Source of the DNA: Sphingomonas sp. 37zxx
Lineage (GTDB): Bacteria; Pseudomonadota; Alphaproteobacteria; Sphingomonadales; Sphingomonadaceae
Assembly (NCBI RefSeq): GCF_000786205.1
Contig: NZ_JROH01000001.1
Coordinates: 176,370 to 240,369 of the forward strand
Direction of reading: 5' to 3'
DNA length: 64,000 bases
Shown here: in pieces, positions 33,603 to 43,150 of the stretch
How the letters are laid out: each line of letters begins with the position of its first letter
How positions within the stretch are numbered: position 1 is the first letter of the stretch
Notes under the pieces: model-generated
Databases searched by the model: none
What the model saw: the letters and a program-made list of their open reading frames with translations, nothing else
Told to the model about the DNA's origin: nothing
Translations under genes and position numbers: made by a program

Positions 33603-34838
33603 ATGGCCTCGCTTGCAAAAGCCCCCAAGAACCACGCCGTCCGCGACGCGGTGCATCGTCACGAGCATTTGTCGAAGCAGGGGCTGCTCGAACGCGCCTT
33701 TTCCTTCGCGTTTCGCGGGCTGGTCTATGCCCAGATATGGGAAGACCCTGAAGTCGATCTCGAGGCGCTGGCGATCACGCCCGATTGCCATGTCGTGACG
33801 ATCGCCTCGGGCGGCTGCAACGTGCTGAGCTATCTCACCGCTGATCCGGCCGCGATCACGGCGGTCGATCTCAACACCGCGCACATCGCGCTCGGCAAAT
33901 TGAAGATCGCCGCCGCGCGGCATCTGCCCGATCACGCCGCCTTCCACCGCTTCTTCGGCGAGGCCAACCGCCCCGACAATATCGACGCCTATCGCAAATA
34001 TGTCGCGCCGCATCTCGACGAGACCAGCCGGCGTTATTGGGAAGGGCGCGGGCTGATCGGCAAGCGCCGCATCTCGGGTTTCTCCAAGGGCTTTTACAAG
34101 CGCGGGCTGCTCGGCGGCTTCATCGGTGCGGCGCATCTGGTCGCCAAGCTCTATGGCATCGATCCGCGAATCATCCTCCAGGCCAAAACGATCGAGGAAC
34201 AGCGCCAGATTTTCGAGACCAAGCTGGCGCCGGTGTTCGACAAGAAGTTCGTCCGCTGGCTCACCGACCAGCCGGCCTCGCTGTTCGGCCTCGGCATCCC
34301 CCCTGCGCAATATGTCGCGCTGGCGGGCGACGATCCCGAGGGGATTTCGGCGGTGCTCAAGCAGCGGCTCGAAAAGCTCGCCTGCGACTTCGCGCTCGCC
34401 GATAATTATTTCGCCTGGCAGGCGTTTGGGCGCGGCTATGGCGAGGGACCGGCGGCGTCGCTGCCGCCCTATCTCAAGCCCGCCAATTACCAGGCGGTGG
34501 TCGATCGCGTCGATCGCGTCGAGGTGCGCCATGCCAATATGTGTGACTATCTCGAATCGATGCCCGATGCCTCGCTCGATCGCTACATATTGCTCGACGC
34601 GCAGGATTGGATGACCGACGAGGTACTGACCCGGCTGTGGACCGGCATCACCCGCACCGCCCGCCCCGGCGCGCGCGTGCTGTTCCGCACCGCCGCCGCG
34701 CCGACGCTGCTGCCGGGCCGCGTGCCCGACTCGATCCTCGATCGCTGGGACTATCGCGCCGATGAATCGCTCGATTACACCCGCCGCGACCGATCGGCGA
34801 TCTATGGCGGCGTCCATCTGTACGTGTTCAAGCGATGA
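33603..34838 (+). CDS. btaA: BtaA: SAM:diacylglycerol 3-amino-3-carboxypropyltransferase (DUF3419)
   Basis: 411 residues. It transfers the aminocarboxypropyl group of SAM to diacylglycerol, making diacylglyceryl-homoserine, the first step of betaine lipid (DGTS) synthesis. The DUF3419 family markers LVYAQIWEDPEVDLEAL, ITAVDLNTAHIAL and GGCNVLSYL are seen, and the C-terminal half contains LDRYILLDAQDWMT and the conserved RTAA. AAGGA precedes the ATG. It overlaps btaB by ATGA. In rhizobia and Rhodobacter the pair is induced by phosphate limitation. Confidence 0.9.
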   Translation: MASLAKAPKNHAVRDAVHRHEHLSKQGLLERAFSFAFRGLVYAQIWEDPEVDLEALAITPDCHVVTIASGGCNVLSYLTADPAAITAVDLNTAHIALGKLKIAAARHLPDHAAFHRFFGEANRPDNIDAYRKYVAPHLDETSRRYWEGRGLIGKRRISGFSKGFYKRGLLGGFIGAAHLVAKLYGIDPRIILQAKTIEEQRQIFETKLAPVFDKKFVRWLTDQPASLFGLGIPPAQYVALAGDDPEGISAVLKQRLEKLACDFALADNYFAWQAFGRGYGEGPAASLPPYLKPANYQAVVDRVDRVEVRHANMCDYLESMPDASLDRYILLDAQDWMTDEVLTRLWTGITRTARPGARVLFRTAAAPTLLPGRVPDSILDRWDYRADESLDYTRRDRSAIYGGVHLYVFKR

Positions 34839-35491
34839 GCGAGGCACAGCGCCATGCCGGGCAGATGGATTCGATCTATGCCACCCAGCGGCATTTCTAT
34901 GACCTGACGCGCAAATATTATCTGCTCGGGCGCGACCGGCTGATCCGCCACCTGATGCCGCCGCCACAGGGAACGGTGCTCGAAGTCGGCTGTGGCACCG
35001 GGCGCAATCTGATCGTCGCCGCGCGCCGCTGGCCGCAGGCGCATTGCTATGGCTTCGACATTTCGCAGGCGATGCTCGAAACCGCGCGCGCCAATGTCGC
35101 CAGGGCGGGGCTGTCGCATCGGATCACGCTGGCGCAGGGCGATGCCACCGATTTCGCCCCAGCCGCCCTGTTCGGCGTGCCCGCGTTCGACCGCGTGTTC
35201 ATGAGCTATACGCTGTCGATGATCCCCGATTGGCAGGGCGCGATCGCCGCTGCTGCCGCCGCGCTCGCACCCGGCGGGCAATTGCACATCGTTGATTTCG
35301 GCCAGCAGGAACGGTTGCCGCGCCCGTTCCGCACCGGGCTGTTCGCCTGGCTGCGCAAGTTCGACGTCACCCCGCGCGGCGATCTGTTGCGCATCGTGGA
35401 GAGCGCGGCGGATGCGGCGGGCGGGGTTGCGTGCTTTAGACCGCTCTATCGCGGCTATGCCTGGGCGGCGGAGGTCAGGCGGCCAGCCTGA
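34835..35491 (+). CDS. btaB: BtaB: diacylglyceryl-homoserine N-methyltransferase
   Basis: 218 residues with a class I SAM domain. Motif I is [16 protein letters not shown], followed by [16 protein letters not shown] and the [12 protein letters not shown] strand-loop typical of btaB-type enzymes. It trimethylates diacylglyceryl-homoserine to the betaine lipid DGTS. It is translationally coupled to btaA, and its 3' end overlaps convergent hemA by 17 bases. Confidence 0.92.
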   Translation: MSEAQRHAGQMDSIYATQRHFYDLTRKYYLLGRDRLIRHLMPPPQGTVLEVGCGTGRNLIVAARRWPQAHCYGFDISQAMLETARANVARAGLSHRITLAQGDATDFAPAALFGVPAFDRVFMSYTLSMIPDWQGAIAAAAAALAPGGQLHIVDFGQQERLPRPFRTGLFAWLRKFDVTPRGDLLRIVESAADAAGGVACFRPLYRGYAWAAEVRRPA

Positions 35492-36713
35492 GCTCCAGCC
35501 GACCCCAGATCTCACATAATGCGGCGGTCAGGTCGCGCATCATCGCTTCGTCATGCGCGGGGCCGGGGGTGAAGCGAAGCCGCTCGGTACCGCGCGGGAC
35601 GGTCGGATAATTGATCGGCTGGACGTACACGCCATATTCGGCGAGCAGGATGTCGCTGATCTTCTTGGCCTTCACCGGATCGCCCACCATCAGCGGCACG
35701 ATATGCGTGGTCGAATCCATCACCGGGAGGCCGGCTGCGTCGAACATCGCCTTGAGCCGCGCGGCAGCGGCCTGTTGCCCGTCACGCTCCTCGCACGAGC
35801 CCTTCAGATGCCGCACGCTCGCAAGCGCGCCTGCCACCAGCACCGGCGATAGGCTGGTGGTGAAGATGAACCCCGGCGCATAGCTGCGGATCACGTCGAC
35901 GATCGTGCGATCGGTGGCGATATAGCCGCCCATCACCCCGAACGCCTTGCCCAGCGTGCCCTCGACGATCGTCAGCCGGCTGGCGCATTCGTCGCGCTCC
36001 GAAATGCCGCCGCCGCGCGTACCGTACATGCCAACGGCATGAACTTCGTCGAGGTAGGTCAATGCGTTATATTTGTCGGCCAGATCGCAGATCGCGTGGA
36101 TCGGCGCGACATCGCCATCCATCGAATAGACGCTTTCGAACGCGATCAGCTTGGGCACGCCCTCTTCTTCGGCGGCGAGCAATTCTTCGAGATGCGCCAG
36201 GTCGTTGTGGCGGAACACCCGCTTTTCGCAGCCCGAATTGCGGATACCCGCGATCATCGATGCGTGGTTCAGTTCGTCTGAAAAGATGATGCAGCCGGGC
36301 AGCAGCTTGGCGATCGTCGACAGCGTCGCCTCGTTCGAGACATAGCCGCTGGTGAACAGCAGCGCTGCTTCCTTGCCGTGCAGGTCGGCAAGCTCATGTT
36401 CCAGATCGACATGATAATGGGTGTTGCCGCCGATATTGCGCGTGCCGCCCGATCCTGCGCCAACATCGTGCAGCGCTTCTTCCATCGCCGCGATCACCTT
36501 GGGGTGCTGCCCCATCGCCAGATAGTCGTTCGAACACCAGACGGTGATCGGTTTCGGCCCGTTATGGCCGGCGAAGCAGCGTGCGTTGGGAAACGCGCCC
36601 TTGTTCCGCAAAATGTCGATGAACACGCGGTAACGCCCTTCGGCGTGCAGTCGATCGATCGCTTGCGAAAAAACGCGCGCATAATCGATTGCGGGCTTGG
36701 CCTCTCGTATCAT
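35475..36713 (-). CDS. hemA: 5-aminolevulinate synthase
   Basis: 412 residues. It condenses glycine and succinyl-CoA to ALA, the alphaproteobacterial route into heme. PLP-dependent alpha-oxoamine synthase features: [54 protein letters not shown] and the PLP Lys256 in [14 protein letters not shown]. The 3' end overlaps btaB. A Fnr-like box lies 97-110 bases upstream. Confidence 0.97.
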   Translation of the reverse strand: MIREAKPAIDYARVFSQAIDRLHAEGRYRVFIDILRNKGAFPNARCFAGHNGPKPITVWCSNDYLAMGQHPKVIAAMEEALHDVGAGSGGTRNIGGNTHYHVDLEHELADLHGKEAALLFTSGYVSNEATLSTIAKLLPGCIIFSDELNHASMIAGIRNSGCEKRVFRHNDLAHLEELLAAEEEGVPKLIAFESVYSMDGDVAPIHAICDLADKYNALTYLDEVHAVGMYGTRGGGISERDECASRLTIVEGTLGKAFGVMGGYIATDRTIVDVIRSYAPGFIFTTSLSPVLVAGALASVRHLKGSCEERDGQQAAAARLKAMFDAAGLPVMDSTTHIVPLMVGDPVKAKKISDILLAEYGVYVQPINYPTVPRGTERLRFTPGPAHDEAMMRDLTAALCEIWGRLELRLAA

Positions 36714-36809
36714 GGGGTGCCACCTAGCGAATGAGGCGGTGGATTTCCAGTCGAAAGCCCCAAATCCCGTAGCGCACTCAGTGAAGGGGAATCGTCGGCA
36801 ACCACGCTG

Positions 36810-36823
36810 TTGCTCTGGATCAA
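36810..36823. promoter_or_regulatory. Fnr-like box upstream of hemA
   Basis: TTGCT-CTGG-ATCAA is an inverted repeat matching TTGAT-N4-ATCAA in nine of ten positions. Its centre is about 103 bases upstream of the hemA start. FnrL control of hemA is known in Rhodobacter; here it is an inference. Confidence 0.4.
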
Positions 36824-36934
36824 TGCGCGCGTTCGATCATTATGATAGAGAAAATCCATCGCGGTGCGTCCGAGTCTCAAGCCGGCCCGCGAGGGAGCAA
36901 CAGCCTTCCGCTTGCATATTAGGAGCTTCTTGCG

Positions 36935-37120
36935 ATGAGCAGCCGAAGCGAGACCGATTATTTCGCGCAGCGTGAGCGCCAGGAACTCGCGCGCGCCGAT
37001 CGCTGTAGCGATATCGCCGCGCGTCTGGCGCATCTGGGCATGGCGAAACGCTATCACGCCCGGGTCGAAGTCGCCCCGATGGTTGCCGCGCCCCCGACCT
37101 CCGGCTCCTCTGCGAGCTGA
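36935..37120 (+). CDS. Small hypothetical protein
   Basis: 61 residues with a good AGGAG about 9 bases before the ATG. The first 45 residues are charged and helical (ETDYFAQRERQELARADRCSDIAARLAHLGMAKRY), like small alphaproteobacterial proteins of unknown role; the tail is Ala/Pro/Ser-rich. No signal peptide or membrane segment is seen. It is convergent with murI and divergent from hemA. Confidence 0.65.
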   Translation: MSSRSETDYFAQRERQELARADRCSDIAARLAHLGMAKRYHARVEVAPMVAAPPTSGSSAS

Positions 37121-37131
37121 ACCGCGCTGTT

Positions 37132-37929
37132 TCAGAGCGATTCGATCCGCTCCAGCCCGCGGGCCAGCAGCGCGGGTGCCAGCGCTGCAGTCTCTGTATC
37201 GATTCGGGTAAATACCGCAACACCGGGGGCGGGTGAGGCGGGCCAGGCCTGATCTTGCGTCAGATACGCCACGCGACGCGCAATCCCATCCCCCCCATCG
37301 ACGAAGCGCACCGGCCCCGGTGCCACCGCGATCAGCCGATCGGCGACCAGCGGAAAATGGGTGCAGGCGTTGACGATCGCATCGATCTTGGCTGCTCCCG
37401 GCTGGTCATACAGCCCCGCCAGCACCGCGCGATACGCCGAATCGGGCTGGCGCTGTCCGCGCAGTTCGGCCTCGGCCAGCGCCACCAGCTCGGCCGAGCC
37501 GTGGCGGATCACCGTGCAATCGGCGGCGAAGCGCGCCGCCAGGTCATCGACATAGGGCTGGCGCACCGTCGCCTGCGTCCCCAGCACCCCGAAGCATCGC
37601 GTGCGGCTGATCGCCGCCGCCGGCTTGATCGCGGGCACCGTGCCCACCACCGGCAGGTCGAGCGCCGCGCGCACCGCTGCCAGCGCGATCGTCGATGCGG
37701 TGTTGCAGGCGATCACGATCAATCGCGGGCGATAGCGTTCGGCCAGCCGCCCCAGCAGCGCCGGCACCCGCGCGGCGATTTCGGCCTCGCTTCGCGTGCC
37801 ATAGGGATAGCCCGCCGAATCGGCGACATAGACGTAGGACGCCTGCGGCAGCAGCGCGCGCGTCGGGGCCAGCACCGAAAGGCCGCCGACCCCGGAATCG
37901 AAAAACAGGATCGGGCGCGGATCGGTCAT
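37132..37929 (-). CDS. murI: Glutamate racemase
   Basis: 265 residues. It converts L- to D-glutamate for peptidoglycan. The two catalytic cysteines are Cys75 in VIACNTAST and Cys189 in VNACTHFPLV, and the N-terminal FFDSGVGGLSVL is typical, as is YPYGTRSEAEI. The DUF-like C-terminus is complete. It is not linked to other mur genes here; murA lies 20 kb away. Confidence 0.96.
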   Translation of the reverse strand: MTDPRPILFFDSGVGGLSVLAPTRALLPQASYVYVADSAGYPYGTRSEAEIAARVPALLGRLAERYRPRLIVIACNTASTIALAAVRAALDLPVVGTVPAIKPAAAISRTRCFGVLGTQATVRQPYVDDLAARFAADCTVIRHGSAELVALAEAELRGQRQPDSAYRAVLAGLYDQPGAAKIDAIVNACTHFPLVADRLIAVAPGPVRFVDGGDGIARRVAYLTQDQAWPASPAPGVAVFTRIDTETAALAPALLARGLERIESL

Positions 37930-38059
37930 GCTCGAGGGCCTCTAAGCATCCGCCGCCGGCTTGCCAACGTCGCCGCGCATCGAACCCTGCACGCTGATCC
38001 ATGTCGTTGCGGATCGGGCACAACCCGCCTAATCTGGCGCGATCGACGAGGGGTAGGGC

Positions 38060-38668
38060 GTGCAAACCGAAATATTGTGGGTCGCACCGGCAGCGGCGTT
38101 GGCGATTGGCTATCTGCTGGGCAGTATTCCGTTCGGCGTGCTGCTGACGCGCATGGCCGGTGCCGGCGATTTGCGGACGATCGGATCGGGCAATATCGGT
38201 GCCACCAACGTGCTCCGAACCGGGCGCAAGGGGCTGGCGGCTGCGACGTTGCTGCTCGATGCGCTCAAGGGCGCGGTGGCGATCCTGATTGTCGAGGCGA
38301 TTGCGCCCGGCAACGGCGTGCTGGCCGCCGCCGCCGCCTTTATCGGGCATTGCTATCCGGTGTGGCTGCGCTTTCGCGGTGGCAAGGGGGTGGCGACGCT
38401 GATGGGCATCGTGCTGGTGCTGCACTGGCCCTCAGCGGTGATCTATGCGGTGGTGTGGCTCGGCCTGCTTGGCTTGCTGCGGATCTCATCGGTGGCGGGG
38501 CTGGCGGCGGCGTTCAGTGCGCCGGTGGGGGCAGCGGCGATGGGGCGGTTCGATCTGGTGCTGTTGCTACTGGCGCTGGCGCTGATCGTGCTGTGGAAGC
38601 ACCGCCAGAATATCGAACGGCTGATGAACGGCACCGAGCCCCGCATCGGCGCGGCGCAGCGTGGCTGA
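38060..38668 (+). CDS. plsY: Glycerol-3-phosphate acyltransferase (acyl-phosphate type)
   Basis: 202 residues on a GTG start, GGGGTAGGG upstream. It acylates glycerol-3-phosphate with acyl-phosphate at the inner membrane. Signature segments are LLGSIPFGVLLTR, GSGNIGATNVLRTGRKG, FIGHCYPVWLRFRGGKGVAT and the C-terminal LVLWKHRQNIERLMNG, with five or six helices. It overlaps dprA by 8 bases. Confidence 0.96.
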   Translation: MQTEILWVAPAAALAIGYLLGSIPFGVLLTRMAGAGDLRTIGSGNIGATNVLRTGRKGLAAATLLLDALKGAVAILIVEAIAPGNGVLAAAAAFIGHCYPVWLRFRGGKGVATLMGIVLVLHWPSAVIYAVVWLGLLGLLRISSVAGLAAAFSAPVGAAAMGRFDLVLLLLALALIVLWKHRQNIERLMNGTEPRIGAAQRG

Positions 38669-39761
38669 CGCCACCGGGGCGGCGGGCGAGCGGCTGGCGC
38701 ATCTGCGCCTGATCCGCTCAGCCCGAATCGGCCCGGTCAGCTTCGCGCAACTGCTCGCCCGCTTCGGCAGCGCCAGCGCCGCGCTTGAAGCATTGCCGAT
38801 GCTCGCGGCGCGCGGGGGTGGCGCAGCACCGCGAATCGCCGATGAACGCGCGGTGCGTGACGAGATTGCGCGGGTTCAGCGGCTGGGCGCGCGCTATTGC
38901 ATGATCGGTGACGCCGATTACCCCGCCTTGCTCGCGGCGACCGAAACAGCACCGCCTGCGCTGATCGTGCGCGGTGACGTGGCGCTGCTGGCGCGCACCT
39001 GCATCGCGATGGTCGGCGCGCGCAACGCCTCGGCAGCGGCATGCCGCTTTGCCCGGCTGCTCGCGCATGCGCTGGGCGAGGCGGGGGTGACCGTCATTTC
39101 CGGCCTGGCGCGCGGGATCGACACCGCCGCGCATCACGGCGCGATCGAAAGCGGCACGGTCGGCGTGATCGCCAGCGGCATCGACATCGCCTTTCCGCCC
39201 GAAAATGCCGAGCTTCAGGCGCGGGTGGGCGATCAGGGGCTGCTGATCGCCGAACAGCCGCCGGGCACCGAGCCGTTGGCGCGCTTCTTCCCCTCGCGCA
39301 ACCGGATCATCGCCGGCTGCGCGGTCGGCACCGTGGTGGTCGAGGCGGCGCCGCGATCGGGATCGCTCATCACCGCGCGGCTGGCGGCCGAAGCCGGGCG
39401 CGAAGTGATGGCGGTGCCCGGCAGCCCGCTCGATCCGCGCGCGCAGGGGTGCAATCTGCTGATCCGCGAGGGCGCGACATTGGTGCAGTCCGCCGACGAC
39501 ATCCTCGAGGCGGTTCGCCCGATCGACCCGCGCGCGCTTCGCTCGCCCGGCAGCGGCTGGCAAGGGCCGCCGCCCGCCGATGCCAGTGACGCCGAACGCC
39601 GCACGATCGCGGCCCTGCTCGGCCCGGTGCCGGTGAGCGTCGACGAACTGATCCGCCAATCGGGCCAGGCCCCCGCCGTGGTGCAGACGGTGCTGCTCGA
39701 ACTCGAACTGGCAGGCCGGTTGGAACGGCACGCCGGCGGGCGGGTGAGCCTGATTGCCTGA
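38661..39761 (+). CDS. dprA: DNA-processing protein DprA/Smf
   Basis: 366 residues on a GTG start overlapping plsY. DprA loads RecA on incoming single-strand DNA in transformation. A SAM-like N-terminal part (LRLIRSARIGPVSF) leads into the Rossmann-like core with MVGARNASAAAC, SGLARGIDTAAHHGA, FPSRNRIIAGCA and SGSLITARLAAEAGREVMAVPG. A DML1/winged-helix region lies at the C-terminus (VDELIRQSGQAPAVVQTVLLELELAGRLERHAGGRVS). Confidence 0.96.
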   Translation: MADATGAAGERLAHLRLIRSARIGPVSFAQLLARFGSASAALEALPMLAARGGGAAPRIADERAVRDEIARVQRLGARYCMIGDADYPALLAATETAPPALIVRGDVALLARTCIAMVGARNASAAACRFARLLAHALGEAGVTVISGLARGIDTAAHHGAIESGTVGVIASGIDIAFPPENAELQARVGDQGLLIAEQPPGTEPLARFFPSRNRIIAGCAVGTVVVEAAPRSGSLITARLAAEAGREVMAVPGSPLDPRAQGCNLLIREGATLVQSADDILEAVRPIDPRALRSPGSGWQGPPPADASDAERRTIAALLGPVPVSVDELIRQSGQAPAVVQTVLLELELAGRLERHAGGRVSLIA

Positions 39762-39781
39762 GCTTTCAGCCGCGCAGGGGC

Positions 39782-40207
39782 CTATCCGCGCAGGCTGATG
39801 TGCGCGGCGCGCAATGCCAGCGGATAGAGCAATTCATTCTCGGTCCGGATTCGGTTGCCCAGCCGCTGCATCAGGCCATCGGTTGCATCGGCGAAACGCT
39901 CCCAATCGGCGGCAATCGCATCCTGCGTCCAATGCGCGGCATAGGCGGTGAAATCGGCGGCAAGCGACTGATGCACCGCGATCGCATCGCGCGCCATCGC
40001 CGCTGCCCCTTCATCCTTGCTCAGGATCAGCAGCGGATAAATGTCGGCATCCTCATTCGCCAGATGATCGCAAAGCTCGGTGGCAAGGGCGCTCAGCGCG
40101 CGCCGGCCGCCCTCTGCATCGGCTGCCCCTTGCGCGGCGCGCATCAGCTCGCCGGCAAGCACGCCGATCGCCTTGTGTTCGCGGATGAGGCGTTCGAACG
40201 AATACAT
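39782..40207 (-). CDS. Hemerythrin-domain protein
   Basis: 141 residues from ATG at 40207, which precedes FERLIREHKAIGVLAGEL. Four helices carry the diiron ligands: REHKA, LCDHLANEDADIY (H and E) and VHQSLA, and ENELLYPLA near the end. Oxygen binding or iron-stress sensing is the usual role. It is antisense to the topA upstream region, and the topA frame extension across it is not used. Confidence 0.87.
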   Translation of the reverse strand: MYSFERLIREHKAIGVLAGELMRAAQGAADAEGGRRALSALATELCDHLANEDADIYPLLILSKDEGAAAMARDAIAVHQSLAADFTAYAAHWTQDAIAADWERFADATDGLMQRLGNRIRTENELLYPLALRAAHISLRG

Positions 40208-40366
40208 GGACGCGCAATACCTGTCGGTTGGGGGCAAGCGGACCATGCCATCCCAGGCTTAACACTTGGTATGAACCGATGCCGCCAGGCGGTTCGCGGC
40301 TTGACGGCGGTGCGTGCGCCTCTCCATCCTCGCGCGTGTACGCGAAACAGGGCCAGACAAGACCAT

Positions 40367-42970
40367 ATGCAACTCGTCATCGTAGAATCGCCCGCCAAGG
40401 CGAAGACCATCGAGAAATATCTGGGCAGCGATTATCGCGTCCTCGCCAGCTACGGCCATGTCCGCGATTTGCCGCCCAGGGACGGATCGGTGAACCCCGA
40501 TGACGGCTTTGCGATGGAATGGGAAAATTACGCCGACAAGGCCAAGCAGCTAAAGGCGATCACCGACCTTGCCAAACAGGCCGACCGCCTGATCCTGGCG
40601 ACCGATCCCGATCGCGAGGGTGAGGCGATCAGCTGGCACGTCCAGGAAGTGCTCGCCAAGAAAAAGGCGCTGCCCCGCGAGGTCGAGCGCGTCACCTTCA
40701 ACGCGATCACCAAGGCGGCGGTGCTCGCCGCGATGAAAGCGCCGCGCCAGCTCGATACCGATCTGATCGACGCCTATCGTGCGCGCCGCGCGCTCGACTA
40801 TCTCGTCGGCTTCACGCTGTCGCCGGTGCTTTGGCGCAAGCTGCCAGGGGCCAAGTCGGCAGGCCGCGTCCAGTCGGTCTCGCTGCGGCTGATCGTCGAG
40901 CGCGAGCGCGAGATCGAGGGGTTCTTGCCCCAGGAATATTGGTCGGTCGCCGCCGAGTTCGAGCATGATTCGACGCGCTTCACCGCGCGGCTGGCCAAGT
41001 TCGAGGGCAAAAAGATCGATCGGCTGACGATCGGTGAACAAGGCACCGCGATGCGCGCCAAGGCGGCGGTCGAGGCCGGGCGCTTCAGCGTCGCCAATGT
41101 CGAGACCAAGCCCGCAACGCGCAATCCGCCGCCGCCTTTCACCACCTCGACGCTGCAACAGGAAGCCGCGCGGAAACTGGGCTTTTCGGCAAGCCACACG
41201 ATGCGGATCGCGCAGGCGCTCTACGAAGACGGCGCGATCACCTATATGCGGACCGACGGCGTTCAGATGGATCACAGCGCGATCGACGATGCGCGCAAGG
41301 CGATCGTGAACCGCTATGACGGCGGCTACATCCCCGAAAAGCCGCGCCAGTATGTCGCCAAGGCCAAGAACGCGCAGGAAGCGCATGAGGCGATCCGCCC
41401 GACCGATTTCACCAAGGATCGGGCCGGATCGGGCGATCATGGCCGGCTGTACGACTTGATCTGGAAGCGCGCGCTCGCCAGTCAGATGGCGTCGGCGCGG
41501 ATGGAGCGCACCGCCGTCGAGCTAGAGGACGGCACCGGTTCGGTGGCGCTGCGCGCGACCGGCCAGGTGGTACTCTTCCCCGGCTATCTTGCGCTCTACG
41601 AGGAAGGCCGCGACGACAGCGAGGACGAAGATTCGCGTCGCCTGCCGCTGCTGCGCTCGGGCGATGCGCCGGCCAAGCACGGCGTCACCGCCGAACAGCA
41701 TTTCACCCAGCCGCCGCCGCGCTTTTCCGAAGCGTCGTTGGTCAAGCGGATGGAAGAGCTCGGCATTGGCCGCCCCTCGACCTATGCCTCGATCATTCAG
41801 GTCATCAAGGATCGCGCCTATGTGCGCGTCGAAAAGAACCGCTTCTTTGCCGAGGAAAGCGGGCGGCTGCTCACCGCGTTCCTCGAGCGGTTCTTCCAGA
41901 AATATGTGAATTATGATTTCACCGCCGGGCTCGAGGAAGAGCTCGACGACGTCTCGGGCGGGCGCGCCGAATGGCAGACCGTGCTCGACGCCTTCTGGCG
42001 CGATTTCAAACCGCGCACGACCGAGGTGATGGAGTTCAAGCCGAGCGAGGTCACCGCCGAGCTCGACAAGTTCCTCGAACCCTATCTGTTCCCGCCCAAG
42101 GCCGATGGCAGCGACCCGCGGCTCTGCCCCAATTGCGGCGCGGGGCAATTGGCGCTGCGCGGCGGCAAGTTCGGCGCGTTCGTTGCGTGCTCAAACTATC
42201 CCGATTGCAAATATACCCGCCGCTTCGCCCAGCCCGGCGGCGGTGATGGTGACGACACCGGCCCCGAATCCTTGGGCAAGCATCCCGATACCGGCGAGGA
42301 CATCGTCCGGCGCTCGGGGCGATTCGGGCCGTATATCCAGATGGGCGATGGCAAGGATGCGGCGCGCGCGTCGATCCCCAAGGACATTGATCTCGACCTA
42401 GACTGGGCGGTCAAGCTGCTGAGCCTGCCGCGCACCATCGGCCTCCACCCCGAAACCGGCGAGCCGATCACCGCGTCGATCGGTCGCTATGGCCCGTATC
42501 TGGCGCATAACGGCAAATATGGCCGGCTGACGACGACCGCCGATGTGTTCGAGACGGGCATGAACGCGGCGGTGGTGAAGCTGGCCGAGGCCGCCGCCGG
42601 CGGCGGTCGCGCGGCGCGCGGGGCGCAGGCCCCGCTCAAGGTGCTGGGCGAACACCCCACCAGCGGCGGCGAGATCAAGCTGATGGAGGGCCGCTATGGC
42701 CCCTATGTCACCGACGGCACCACCAACGCGACCCTGCCCAAGACCGCCGACAAGGACACGCTGACGCTGGAGGAAGCCACCGCGCTGATCGACGCGCGCG
42801 CGGCGCTCGGCCCGCCCAAGGGGAAGAAGAAGGCAGCGGTGAAGAAAAAGGCCCCGGCCAAGGATGCGGCGGCGCCGGTGAAGAAGGCGGCGGCGAAGAA
42901 GGCCCCGGCAAAAAAGGCTGCGGCCAAGAAGGCACCCGCGAAGAAAGCTGCGGCTGCAAAGGCGGACTGA
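40367..42970 (+). CDS. topA: DNA topoisomerase I
   Basis: 867 residues from ATG at 40367; the frame is open far upstream but crosses the hemerythrin gene. TOPRIM domain (MQLVIVESPAKAKTIEKYLG, DPDREGEAISWH), catalytic Tyr293 in AITYMRTDG, and a four-Cys zinc ribbon (CPNCGAG...CSNYPDC) followed by repeated topo C-terminal segments (GRYGPYLAHNGKYGRL and similar). The last 50 residues are Lys/Ala-rich (AKKAPAKKAA), as in many alphaproteobacterial TopA proteins. Confidence 0.97.
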   Translation: MQLVIVESPAKAKTIEKYLGSDYRVLASYGHVRDLPPRDGSVNPDDGFAMEWENYADKAKQLKAITDLAKQADRLILATDPDREGEAISWHVQEVLAKKKALPREVERVTFNAITKAAVLAAMKAPRQLDTDLIDAYRARRALDYLVGFTLSPVLWRKLPGAKSAGRVQSVSLRLIVEREREIEGFLPQEYWSVAAEFEHDSTRFTARLAKFEGKKIDRLTIGEQGTAMRAKAAVEAGRFSVANVETKPATRNPPPPFTTSTLQQEAARKLGFSASHTMRIAQALYEDGAITYMRTDGVQMDHSAIDDARKAIVNRYDGGYIPEKPRQYVAKAKNAQEAHEAIRPTDFTKDRAGSGDHGRLYDLIWKRALASQMASARMERTAVELEDGTGSVALRATGQVVLFPGYLALYEEGRDDSEDEDSRRLPLLRSGDAPAKHGVTAEQHFTQPPPRFSEASLVKRMEELGIGRPSTYASIIQVIKDRAYVRVEKNRFFAEESGRLLTAFLERFFQKYVNYDFTAGLEEELDDVSGGRAEWQTVLDAFWRDFKPRTTEVMEFKPSEVTAELDKFLEPYLFPPKADGSDPRLCPNCGAGQLALRGGKFGAFVACSNYPDCKYTRRFAQPGGGDGDDTGPESLGKHPDTGEDIVRRSGRFGPYIQMGDGKDAARASIPKDIDLDLDWAVKLLSLPRTIGLHPETGEPITASIGRYGPYLAHNGKYGRLTTTADVFETGMNAAVVKLAEAAAGGGRAARGAQAPLKVLGEHPTSGGEIKLMEGRYGPYVTDGTTNATLPKTADKDTLTLEEATALIDARAALGPPKGKKKAAVKKKAPAKDAAAPVKKAAAKKAPAKKAAAKKAPAKKAAAAKAD

Positions 42971-43010
42971 CCGGGAGGGGGCGGGGTAGGGCAGTCGCAC
43001 CCCACCCCCC

Positions 43011-43127
43011 GTTCGTGCTGAGTAGCCGCTGAGCTTGTCGAAGCGGCGTATCGAAGCACCGGCTCGCTTGGGGCAGGTCCTTCGATACGGGTCTTCGCCT
43101 GCGCTCAGCCCCTACTCAGGACGAACG
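43011..43127. repeat. Dispersed repeat family A, full inverted element (copy 3)
   Basis: GTTCGTGCTGAGTAGCC...GAGCTTGTCGAAG...CGTATCGAAG, then a complementary arm ending CTCAGGACGAAC. It closely matches 30203-30323 and lies in the gap between convergent topA and M28 genes. Confidence 0.92.
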
Positions 43128-43150
43128 GGGGTATGGGATCCCTCGTCCCC

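Noticed and set aside
36710..36859. Possible 49-residue minus-strand gene before hemA ([16 protein letters not shown])
   Set aside because: It overlaps the hemA start region and the Fnr-like box, with no clear ribosome binding site and no recognised family.
39800..40366. 189-codon upstream extension of topA
   Set aside because: It runs opposite the hemerythrin gene; the canonical MQLVIVESPAKAK start is at 40367.
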